A stretch of 64,000 bases of DNA from assembly GCF_009707545.1 (NCBI RefSeq), contig NZ_WLYK01000005.1:310001-374000 (forward strand), given 5' to 3'. Below the pieces are notes generated by a model, which was not told the DNA's origin, made no database searches, and saw only the letters and a list, made by a program, of their open reading frames with translations. Positions 9,507-17,052 of the stretch are shown piece by piece. Both the position numbers and the translations under genes were made by a program. The DNA comes from Nakamurella alba. Lineage in GTDB: Bacteria > Actinomycetota > Actinomycetes > Mycobacteriales > Nakamurellaceae. Every line of letters begins with the position of its first letter. Position 1 is the stretch's first letter.

Positions 9507-10019
9507 GTGACGTTCGACGAGTTCCTCGACCTGCACCTCCCGGCTCTCGGCAACTACGCGGGTGTACTCGCCGGGGACCGGCAGGCCGCGCATGACGTAC
9601 TGGTCGACGCGCTCATCACCGTCCAACTGAGGTGGGACCGGATCGGTCGGATGGCATCACCGGCGGGGTACGCACGCCGGGTCATCACGACGACCTTCCT
9701 GGACGCGCGCCGCACAGCCGCGCGCCGGAGGACCTTCTCGACGAACGAACCGCCGGAACGTCTGCACCACGACGACGGCCCGTCACGCGTCGACGACCGT
9801 GACCAGCTCGCCGACATGCTGGACGGCCTTCCCGACCGGCAGCGGGCGGCGGTGGTGCTGCGGTTCTACCTCGACCTGCCGGACGAGGAGATCGCCGCGG
9901 CTCTCGACTGTTCGAAAGGTGCAGTCCGCACACTCATCTCACGCGGATTGCAGCAGCTCCGCGCCGTTGTCCAGGCATCCGGACCATCACAGCCGCGGGT
10001 AGGGAGGCATCAGCCGTGA
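9507..10019 (+). CDS. ECF sigma factor, SigE-family type
   Basis: 170 aa from the GTG at 9507, which has GGGGAGGG just upstream; an earlier in-frame start at 9474 lacks one. Sigma-70 region 2 occupies ~1-75 (FDEFLDLHLPALGNYAGVLAGD, then the helix with LRWDRIGR). Region 4 lies at ~105-155 (LPDRQRAAVVLRFYLDLPDEEIAAAL, then KGAVRTLISRGLQQLR). This layout matches the actinobacterial SigE-family ECF sigma factors. It would direct RNA polymerase to a small regulon, commonly including its own operon. It overlaps the next gene by 4 bp (GTGA), and that gene encodes a one-helix membrane protein likely to act as its anti-sigma or sensor. Confidence 0.85.
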   Translation: MTFDEFLDLHLPALGNYAGVLAGDRQAAHDVLVDALITVQLRWDRIGRMASPAGYARRVITTTFLDARRTAARRRTFSTNEPPERLHHDDGPSRVDDRDQLADMLDGLPDRQRAAVVLRFYLDLPDEEIAAALDCSKGAVRTLISRGLQQLRAVVQASGPSQPRVGRHQP

Positions 10020-11794
10020 ACGAGACGGAACTTCGCACCCTTCTCAGGGACCGGGAGCGCTTCCGCCCCGACCTGGAGGCGGTGCGTGCGGCGGTCGAAT
10101 CGACTGCGACGGACCGGCCGCGGCCGTCGAGGCTGCCGCGAGTGGTCCTCTCGGCTGCTGTGGTGGTGCTGATCGCGATCACCGGACTGCTGATCCGCAC
10201 CGACGCGGCCCCACCACCGACGTCCGACATCTCCGGAACAACCACCGCTTCAACGACTCCCGAGGTCACGTCAACGATTCCCGCAGGCCTGACCGATGTG
10301 CGCTGGGTGCTGACCTCGGTCATCATCGAGGGGACAAGGAGCGATCCGACCGAGACCTGGTCGATGGTGCTGCGCTCCGGCGGGCGGGCGGACATCTTTC
10401 TCCCGTGCGCGTCGGGCTCGGGCAGCTGGAGCGCTGCCGGTTCGGGGCTGACCCTTCGGTGGAACCCCACGACCGACAACGCCTGCTTCATGGATCCCGC
10501 GGCCTGGAAGGCTCTCGAGGAACTCACCGACGGGACGCCGGGACAGCAGCGGCCGGTCGGCATCGAGGTGGTCGGCTCGGCACTACGCATCGAGATCGCC
10601 GGCACCATCATGATTTTCCGCCATCCGACCTGGCTCGGCCGGCATTGGCACATCGGCGGGAGCGGCGCCGGGCCCGACATCACGTTCGCGGACGACGGCA
10701 CGCTGCGGGTCGTCGACGACTGCGGCTCCTACGACACGACCTGGACCTCGACAGGGGACCAGCTGGTGATCCGGGATGCTGCTGCGCTTCCGGCGGGATG
10801 TAACGGACCGGAGTGGTCGGCCATCGACGACTGGGCGGGAAGGACCTTCTCCTTCCGCGCCGATCGCGCCACGCTGACGCTCACGGACAACCGGAGCGGT
10901 CTCGTCACCGAACTGCTGGCCGTGCGGTCGTCACCGGAGCAGCCCATGGCGCTGCCGGCAGGGACGTACTCGAGGTACTGCGGCAGCACCGTCGCCGACT
11001 CCGACGACGTCGCAACATCCACTGCAGTGCAACAACTCGGGACATCCGGCCAGGTGACAGTCCTGAATCTCGGCGGAGAGACCAGGTCTTACGGGAGGGC
11101 CCTCCTGGTGCTGGTCGACGACCGCGACCGGATCATCTCGCTGTCGGTCGAACCGGCTGCGTCCGTCGCCGAGGTGGACGTGGCGCCCGGGGCATCGTCG
11201 TCGATCGGTGTGGGGGGATGGCCGAGGGGGTTGTGCGACGGCACGGAACTGCAGCCCGGCCGGTCCTATCTCGCGGCGCCGCTGCTGATGATGCCGGATG
11301 GTGGCGAGTTCCTCGGCGACCGCTTCCGGTACATCGCGCCGGAGCCGACCACCTACGGTGGCCCGGCTCCCACCGATCCCGGAGCGTGCTCCACCGCCTA
11401 CCAGGGGCTGGAGGCCGTGGGCATGTCGGTCACGGTGCAACAGAGCACCTCCGGCACATCCGTGGAACTGCGCAACGGATCGGACAGCGATCAGACCGTC
11501 GTATCGGTGGGGATCGCACTGTTCGGCAACTCCGGCGGCGACGGGCGCGGAGGCTTCGGGCCCCCGCTGATGTCCGTGCAACGAGTGGTGGGCCTGGGCA
11601 GTGCCGTCGCACTGCCCGCCGGAGGGGACCTGGTGCGTGCTGTCGATCATCTGCCGACGTCGCTGTGCTACGCGGACGAGGACCGGCTGACAGCTGGATG
11701 TCGGTACCGGGCCGCTGTCACCGTGACCCTGGCACGCGCCGACGGGAGCACGAATACCTTCGTCGGCCGGCCCTTCCTGTGGACTTCCCCATAA
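10016..11794 (+). CDS. Membrane-anchored protein with META-like extracellular domains, partner of the ECF sigma
   Basis: 592 aa starting at the GTG that overlaps the sigma-factor stop. Residues 1-40 are charged and cytosolic (MNETELRTLLRDRERFRPDL), 43-62 form one transmembrane helix, followed by a Thr/Ser-rich linker and a large exported part. That part has two domains resembling META/HslJ folds: one begins VRWVLTSVIIEG (~95), the next HWHIGGSGAGPDITFADDG (~215). A third Cys-containing region follows (~310-590). The short N-terminus is in the place of an anti-sigma domain but I see no ZAS-type zinc motif (HxxxCxxC), so an anti-sigma function is inference from the overlap only. Confidence 0.65.
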   Translation: MNETELRTLLRDRERFRPDLEAVRAAVESTATDRPRPSRLPRVVLSAAVVVLIAITGLLIRTDAAPPPTSDISGTTTASTTPEVTSTIPAGLTDVRWVLTSVIIEGTRSDPTETWSMVLRSGGRADIFLPCASGSGSWSAAGSGLTLRWNPTTDNACFMDPAAWKALEELTDGTPGQQRPVGIEVVGSALRIEIAGTIMIFRHPTWLGRHWHIGGSGAGPDITFADDGTLRVVDDCGSYDTTWTSTGDQLVIRDAAALPAGCNGPEWSAIDDWAGRTFSFRADRATLTLTDNRSGLVTELLAVRSSPEQPMALPAGTYSRYCGSTVADSDDVATSTAVQQLGTSGQVTVLNLGGETRSYGRALLVLVDDRDRIISLSVEPAASVAEVDVAPGASSSIGVGGWPRGLCDGTELQPGRSYLAAPLLMMPDGGEFLGDRFRYIAPEPTTYGGPAPTDPGACSTAYQGLEAVGMSVTVQQSTSGTSVELRNGSDSDQTVVSVGIALFGNSGGDGRGGFGPPLMSVQRVVGLGSAVALPAGGDLVRAVDHLPTSLCYADEDRLTAGCRYRAAVTVTLARADGSTNTFVGRPFLWTSP

Positions 11795-11813
11795 GAATGT
11801 CACCTCTATCCAG

Positions 11814-11819
11814 TAGACT
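11814..11819 (+). promoter_or_regulatory. Probable -10 element for a leaderless XRE transcript
   Basis: TAGACT ends 6 bp before the ATG at 11826, the distance expected when transcription begins at the start codon. The GGAGG next to the ATG is too close (1 bp) to serve as a ribosome-binding site. No clear -35 is seen. Leaderless mRNAs are common in actinobacteria. Confidence 0.45.
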
Positions 11820-11825
11820 GGAGGC

Positions 11826-12398
11826 ATGAGCAGCCGGGTCAACGAGCGGATCGCCGCCCGGCTGCGTGCCCTGCGCGCCGAGCGGGGACTGTCCCTGGAC
11901 GCGCTCGCAGAGGCGAGCGGCGTGAGCCGGTCGGGGTTGTCGCTGATCGAGCGGGCCGGCAGCAGCCCCACCGCGGTGGTGCTCGACCGGATCGCCGCCG
12001 CCCTGGACGTCCCACTTTCGTCCTTCTTCGAGGCAGCGCCGGTCGCCGACCCCGTGGCCCGGCGCGCCGACCAACCGGTCTGGCAGGACCCTGCCACCGG
12101 GTACACGCGGCGGATCGTCTCGCCGGCCGTCCCCGGGATCGGGGTGCAGCTGGTGGAGATAGAGTTCCCGGCCGGCGCCGAGATCCACTACGACTCGGAG
12201 CCGACATCCGGCTCTCAGCAGCAGTTCTGGGTGCTCAACGGGGCGATCGAGTTCCGGCACGGCGACGAGGTGCACCATTTGCGCAAGGGCGACTGCCTGG
12301 CCGTCCGGCGCACCGCCACCACCGTCTTCCGCAACACCACCGACCGTCCCGCCCGCTACCTGCTGGTGGCACCTGCTCCGGGAGGGAGTGAGCGATGA
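11826..12398 (+). CDS. XRE-family regulator with C-terminal cupin
   Basis: 190 aa. Residues ~5-60 form a lambda-repressor-like helix-turn-helix (RIAARLRALRAERGLSLDAL, ASGVSRSGLSLIER). Residues ~90-185 form a small cupin barrel (EFPAGAEIHYDSEP, QQFWVLNGAIEF, LRKGDCLAV). This is the usual XRE-cupin class, which represses nearby metabolic or detoxification genes and senses a small ligand in the cupin. Its stop overlaps the start of the GNAT gene (ATGA), so it most likely regulates itself and that acetyltransferase. The metal-binding histidine pair typical of active cupin enzymes is incomplete. Confidence 0.85.
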   Translation: MSSRVNERIAARLRALRAERGLSLDALAEASGVSRSGLSLIERAGSSPTAVVLDRIAAALDVPLSSFFEAAPVADPVARRADQPVWQDPATGYTRRIVSPAVPGIGVQLVEIEFPAGAEIHYDSEPTSGSQQQFWVLNGAIEFRHGDEVHHLRKGDCLAVRRTATTVFRNTTDRPARYLLVAPAPGGSER

Positions 12399-13048
12399 AC
12401 TACCGCGCCGGGGACATCCGCACCAGGACACTGCGGCGGATCGACGAGGACCAGATCCGCGACCTCGCAGATGTTCTCGTCGACTGCGTCGAGGGCGGCG
12501 CATCGGTGAGCTTCCTGCTGCCGATCACCCGGGAGAAGGCCATCGCCTTCTGGACGAAGGTCGCCGACGACGTCCACGCCGGGCGCCGACTCGTCGCCGT
12601 GGCCGAGGACCCGGACGGCATCGTCGGAACGGCGCAGTTGCTGCTGGATCTGCCGGAGAACCAGCCGCACCGTGCTGATGTCGCCAAGGTGCTGGTGCAC
12701 CGCCGCGGTCGGCGCCACGGCCTCGCCACCATCCTGATGCGGATCCTCGAGTTCCGGGCGATCAAGCTCGGTCGCACCTTGCTGGTCCTCGACACCACCA
12801 CCGGTGGCGACGCGGAGCGGCTGTACACCCGGATGGGGTGGACACCCGTCGGCGAGATCCCGCACTTCGCACTGAATCCCGACGGCGTCACCTACAAGAG
12901 CACCACCGTCTTCTACAAGGACCTGACCACCGACCTGTTCCACGAGGGCGTTCTCCGGGAGGTCGGTCTGCTCGGGTCAGCGGACCCCGCGGGTCCAGCG
13001 CTCGGTGGAGAGGCCGGCAGCGTAGACCAACCCGCCGGCGACCAGTAG
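12395..13048 (+). CDS. GNAT-family N-acetyltransferase
   Basis: 217 aa. The central beta strand and acetyl-CoA loop are visible as KVLVHRRGRRHGLATILM (~101-118), with the R-R-G-R-x-H-G-L-A pyrophosphate-binding motif. The C-terminal part has LLVLDTTTGGDAERLYTRMG and GEIPHFALNPDG, as in GNATs acting on small molecules such as amines, amino acids or antibiotics. The substrate is unknown. Translationally coupled to the XRE-cupin regulator. Its last 72 bp overlap the end of the convergent membrane-protein gene, and the tail after ~190 looks unstructured. Confidence 0.85.
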   Translation: MNYRAGDIRTRTLRRIDEDQIRDLADVLVDCVEGGASVSFLLPITREKAIAFWTKVADDVHAGRRLVAVAEDPDGIVGTAQLLLDLPENQPHRADVAKVLVHRRGRRHGLATILMRILEFRAIKLGRTLLVLDTTTGGDAERLYTRMGWTPVGEIPHFALNPDGVTYKSTTVFYKDLTTDLFHEGVLREVGLLGSADPAGPALGGEAGSVDQPAGDQ

Positions 13049-13990
13049 CCCGCCGATCGAGGTCGTCAGCACCACCGGAAGCGCAGCGCCCAGCACGTCC
13101 GCCTGCACGGCGACGTCGGCGGAGTCGCCGAAGACCGCGGCCAGGTCGTCCGGGTTGGTCACCGCCACCATCCCGATCACGAACCACCAGGCGGCGAACC
13201 ATGCCGCCAGCACCGCCGCCCACCGCCGCGGCGCCCGCCACACGACCGCCGCGCAGAGGACTCCGACGAGACAGGTGACGATCAGCGGAACGCCCAGCCC
13301 GACGTCGAAGGCGCCGACCGGACCGGACGACGGGGTCAACCACGACAGGAACAGCGTCGCGGCGAACCCGATGACCACCAGCCCACCGACGACGCCGAGC
13401 AGGATCGCGAGCACAGAGATCCCGTTCCGGCGGGGCGGGGACGACGGGGCAGCTCCGTGCCCACCCGGGCTCTGCGACCACGGCCCTGCGGACCCCGGCT
13501 GTCCCGAACCGCCCGGGGCACCAGGCTGCCCCGACCATCCGGGTCCCTGGCCTGGCCAACCTGCTCCCTGGCCCGGCCCGCCGCTCGCCGCCGACGGCGC
13601 GGATCCGGGGAGCTGCCCCGCGGCAGGACCTGCGGACCAACCATGACCCGCCGAGCCCCAGCCCTGCACGGCTCCGCCACCCCAGCCGGGAGCGGTCCCG
13701 TGGCCGAAGCCCGGTCCGCTGCCGGGTGGAATCGCAGGGCCACCGGAGGGATCACCGAGCCGGGACAGCTGCGGCGCCATGTCCGCACCGCGGCGGGCAC
13801 CGGCCATCACCGCGAGTACCGCCCCGCCGAGCACCGGAACCAGCCCGGTCGCCACACCGATCAGCACCGGGAGCCGGCCCCAGCTCGCGATCGCCGCCCC
13901 GGCGACCGCCCAGAACAAGGCGGAGGCCAGCCACAACGTGAGCAGCGAGTGGAACAGCAGGCCGGCCAGGCCGGTGAGGGTGTCCCACAC
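12977..13990 (-). CDS. Membrane protein with Gly/Pro/Trp-rich central linker
   Basis: 337 aa from a GTG 5 bp after the stop of the 958-aa gene, so co-transcribed with it. Two helices lie at the N-terminus (~8-65), then a low-complexity Gly/Pro/Ser/Trp linker (~75-170, GWGxxx and GQPG motifs), then about four more helices (~172-325). The linker resembles those of the 1023-aa vWA protein and the 203-aa membrane protein at 22.9-26.6 kb, which ties this operon to that one. No known domain recognised. Probably an inner-membrane scaffold of the same system. Confidence 0.7.
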   Translation of the reverse strand: MWDTLTGLAGLLFHSLLTLWLASALFWAVAGAAIASWGRLPVLIGVATGLVPVLGGAVLAVMAGARRGADMAPQLSRLGDPSGGPAIPPGSGPGFGHGTAPGWGGGAVQGWGSAGHGWSAGPAAGQLPGSAPSAASGGPGQGAGWPGQGPGWSGQPGAPGGSGQPGSAGPWSQSPGGHGAAPSSPPRRNGISVLAILLGVVGGLVVIGFAATLFLSWLTPSSGPVGAFDVGLGVPLIVTCLVGVLCAAVVWRAPRRWAAVLAAWFAAWWFVIGMVAVTNPDDLAAVFGDSADVAVQADVLGAALPVVLTTSIGGLLVAGGLVYAAGLSTERWTRGVR

Positions 13991-13995
13991 GTCGA

Positions 13996-16872
13996 TCAGG
14001 CCCGGGAGCGCGGGGTGGGGAGCGGACCGGTCCCGTCCGGGGCCGGGACCCCGGACGGCCCGACCGCGGTCGGTCCCTCGTCACCGCCGGCCGCCGAGCT
14101 CCGGAAGTACACCAACTCACCGGCCGACAGCATCCGGGTCAGGTCGCACCGGACGACCTGCTGGTCCAGCAGGCTGCGGCCGGTGCGCCGCGGTACCGGG
14201 TGCACGACCACCCTGCGCAGGGTCGACCGCCCGTCGCGCGCCGTGTCCGTCACCTCGCCCGATCTTCCGGGGATACCCCAGAAGTGGGTGAGCACGACGT
14301 CGGCGGCGCCGCTCTGCACCCCGGCTGCCGACACCCCCTCCTGCGACGGCACCGGCGAGGCGCGGACCAGCTGCTGGACGAACTCGGAGGCGTGCACCGT
14401 CCTCTGCACCGCGCCCGCGTCGATGGTCGCGTCCTTCATGTCGAATCCGACCGACTCGAGATGCCCGGTCAGCCAGCCCATCGCGCCATCGGCGTTCGCC
14501 CGCCGGAAGTCCGGCTGCTGCTGGGCGTCCAGCAGCGCGCGCAGCGCGGAGTGCTCGCTGCCGTCCGAGTTCCAGACCACGTCCTCCTCCCGGACCCCGG
14601 TCTGTCGGGACCGGGGGAGCAGCGCCAACGACCGCCGCGAGGTCTCGGTGGTGTCCAACCAGCCGGGGACGAGGGTGGTCGCCGCAGCCCGGAAGATCTC
14701 CTCGCGATAGGCGTGCTCGGCGAACGGCAGATGACCGAGGGCCATGCCGAACGGCAGGTCACCGGTGAGCCGGACCGCGCCGTCGGCCGCTGATCCGGAC
14801 CGCGCGTCCCGGCTGAACGGGTCGTGCACGAGAGCGGAGATCGCCGTCGCCCACTGCCGGGACCGCCGGTACACATCGGCCAGCCGGAGGATCGCCATCG
14901 GCACCTGCAGGCTGTTCTCGTCGGCCCATCTGCGACGGGCCGAGATCGTGTCCAGCGCATGGATCATCTGGTAGTAGCGCCGACTGGACCGGACGAAGGT
15001 GACCAGCGCGCCGATCAGCCAGCCCAGCAGCACGGCCACGGCGATGATCGCCAGCAGGGCGCCGCCCAGCACGCCGGTGACCGCGAGCACCACCACCAGC
15101 ACCGTCACCAGCGCCAACCCGAGGACCCAGCCGAGCATCTTCTTCCGCGTGCTGCGCGCCTCCTGCTCCGCCGCGTCCTGGGCCGCCGACAGCTCCTCGG
15201 AGCCCGCCACGTTCAGCAACTGCGCCTGATCCTGTTGCGCGGCGCGGAGTCCCGAGGCGATCGAGTCGCTGATGTTCCACGTGAAACTTCTGGACCTTTC
15301 GATCCATTGCCGCAGCTGACCGGCCACCATGCCGGCCTGGGCCGCGCGCGCCTGGGGCGCCCGGCCGCCGGGCACCGGACCCGCACCCCAGCCGGTCGAC
15401 GGGGGAGCTCCCCAGCCGGGACCGCCGTGCGGAGGACCCCCGGGCCCGGGCACCGAAGCGCCGCCCCAACTGGGGGCGGCGTGCTCGACAGCGGTCAACT
15501 CGGACAGCACCTGATGAGCCAGATACGGATCGTTGGCCGGGATGCTGAGCGCCGATTGGGTACGGAGCAGCCCGGCCGGCACCACGAACGGCTCCCGGCC
15601 GGGAGGCGGCGCGACCGCGGCCGGATCCCCGATCAGCAACCGCTGGGCCCCGCGGGACGGCATCTCCACCAGGCTCGTGCTCGACCCGTCGAGCAACGCG
15701 GTCGCCACCGACACTTCACCCCGCCACAGCGACTGGGCGTCGGGGGTGGGCAGCTCCGACCCGGGCGACAGCGCGCGGACCAGGTAGAGCGCCCCGTCGG
15801 CGGCGGCCTGTACGTCCGGCGCCTGGCCCGGCCGCCGGCCCATCACCACCTCGTAGGCGCCGGCCTCGCCGTACAGCGCCTGCGTCAGCCGGGTCGACAC
15901 ACCCTGCTGGAAGCCCTCGACGCGGCGCCGCACCCACTCGCCGGGGGCCTTCACCAGCGCCCCGCCGAGGAAGGAGAAGAAGTCGCGCAGCGCGGCACCC
16001 GGGGTGATCTGCTTGCGGGCGGGTTCGCGGGGCGGTGGGAGCGGCACGTACACGGCCACCGGGGTCGACCGCACCAGTTGCGCGGCGGCCTGCTCGGCGG
16101 TCGGCACCCGCTGGTCGGGCGCCACCACCGGCATCGGGTTGCCCTGGCCGTCCCGGGCCGCGGGCAGTCCGCCGTGCACGCCGTCGTCCAGGACGGCACG
16201 GGCGATTCCGTCCAGCACGTCCGACCCGTCGAGCCGGCGCAGGTAGGTGCGAGCCACCTGCAGGCGCCGTCCGGCCCACGGGTGGTCGGTGTCGTGCGGG
16301 GCTCCGTCGACCCCCCGCCAGAGTCCGGCGACCGTGCAGAGCCCGGCGGCGGTGTGCATGCCCAGCGCGCCGGCCCGGTCCACCTCGACCGGTGCCGCGG
16401 CCGGGTCCTCGGCGTCGACCGGTTGCAGCAGCACGTTCCGATGGCTGTCGAAGATGATCTCGTCGGGCAGGTCGACCGTGCCCGGACGTGGCGAGAGGAC
16501 GTTCAGGATCTGCAGCGCCGGCAGGGCGATCCGCTCACGCACGCCGGTGACGGCGCCCTGCGGGACCGCCTCGCCCGCGGCGGAGATCGGCTGCAGACAG
16601 ACCAGCCGCACGCCGGTCCCTGACGCATCCACCCCGCGGGTGGCGAACCAGGTGCTGACGGCCACCGGGCGGTCGCCCTCGGCGGTGGACTCGTACCCGA
16701 CCAGCGACGAGCCGGTCTCCGCGTGCCGATCGGCACCGGACGCCGGCAGCGTGTCCGCGTCGATCCACAGCGGCGGGACGACCAGTCCCGCGGCGGTCCA
16801 GTCACGGACCACCGCACGCACGTCCGCCACGGCGGGGGACGAGAACCGGGCCACCACGATCACCGTCGCCAC
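13996..16872 (-). CDS. 958-aa membrane protein of the GTPase/tubulin-like locus, family unknown
   Basis: Starts at the GTG at 16872, with GGAGGAC 7 bp upstream. Residues 1-500 are an alpha/beta region without recognised motif (ATVIVVARFSSPAVADVRAV). A Gly/Pro/Trp-rich linker lies at ~470-510 and a basic/helical stretch at ~515-570. Two transmembrane helices follow at ~577-628 (GWVLGLALVTVLVVVLAVTG and the next), then a helical C-terminal domain of ~330 residues with paired basic/acidic helices. The two helices would put both halves in the cytosol with a short outside loop. The downstream membrane gene starts 5 bp after the stop. A parS-like site lies inside this gene. I do not recognise a family; the locus suggests a membrane platform for the GTPase/tubulin components. 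Confidence 0.7.
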   Translation of the reverse strand: MATVIVVARFSSPAVADVRAVVRDWTAAGLVVPPLWIDADTLPASGADRHAETGSSLVGYESTAEGDRPVAVSTWFATRGVDASGTGVRLVCLQPISAAGEAVPQGAVTGVRERIALPALQILNVLSPRPGTVDLPDEIIFDSHRNVLLQPVDAEDPAAAPVEVDRAGALGMHTAAGLCTVAGLWRGVDGAPHDTDHPWAGRRLQVARTYLRRLDGSDVLDGIARAVLDDGVHGGLPAARDGQGNPMPVVAPDQRVPTAEQAAAQLVRSTPVAVYVPLPPPREPARKQITPGAALRDFFSFLGGALVKAPGEWVRRRVEGFQQGVSTRLTQALYGEAGAYEVVMGRRPGQAPDVQAAADGALYLVRALSPGSELPTPDAQSLWRGEVSVATALLDGSSTSLVEMPSRGAQRLLIGDPAAVAPPPGREPFVVPAGLLRTQSALSIPANDPYLAHQVLSELTAVEHAAPSWGGASVPGPGGPPHGGPGWGAPPSTGWGAGPVPGGRAPQARAAQAGMVAGQLRQWIERSRSFTWNISDSIASGLRAAQQDQAQLLNVAGSEELSAAQDAAEQEARSTRKKMLGWVLGLALVTVLVVVLAVTGVLGGALLAIIAVAVLLGWLIGALVTFVRSSRRYYQMIHALDTISARRRWADENSLQVPMAILRLADVYRRSRQWATAISALVHDPFSRDARSGSAADGAVRLTGDLPFGMALGHLPFAEHAYREEIFRAAATTLVPGWLDTTETSRRSLALLPRSRQTGVREEDVVWNSDGSEHSALRALLDAQQQPDFRRANADGAMGWLTGHLESVGFDMKDATIDAGAVQRTVHASEFVQQLVRASPVPSQEGVSAAGVQSGAADVVLTHFWGIPGRSGEVTDTARDGRSTLRRVVVHPVPRRTGRSLLDQQVVRCDLTRMLSAGELVYFRSSAAGGDEGPTAVGPSGVPAPDGTGPLPTPRSRA
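15273..15288. other. parS: parS site, distal, inside a coding region
   Basis: TGTTCCACGTGAAACT matches the bacterial parS consensus TGTTNCACGTGAAACA at 15 of 16 positions. It is about 25 kb from the main parS cluster near parAB and lies inside the 958-aa gene. Confidence 0.8.
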
Positions 16873-17052
16873 AGGTCATGTCCTCCGTCCGGACGCAGAC
16901 CACCGGCGCCGGCGCCTGCGCGCCTGGCTGTCGGTGCTGTCGGCCGATCCCGCCGGTGGCCGGCCCACCGGTCGACATCACCGTAGTCGAGCCGGACCTC
17001 GCCGTCCGGGAGACGGACGTTCCCGTCCCCGGCCCCGCCGCTCCTCCTGCCG

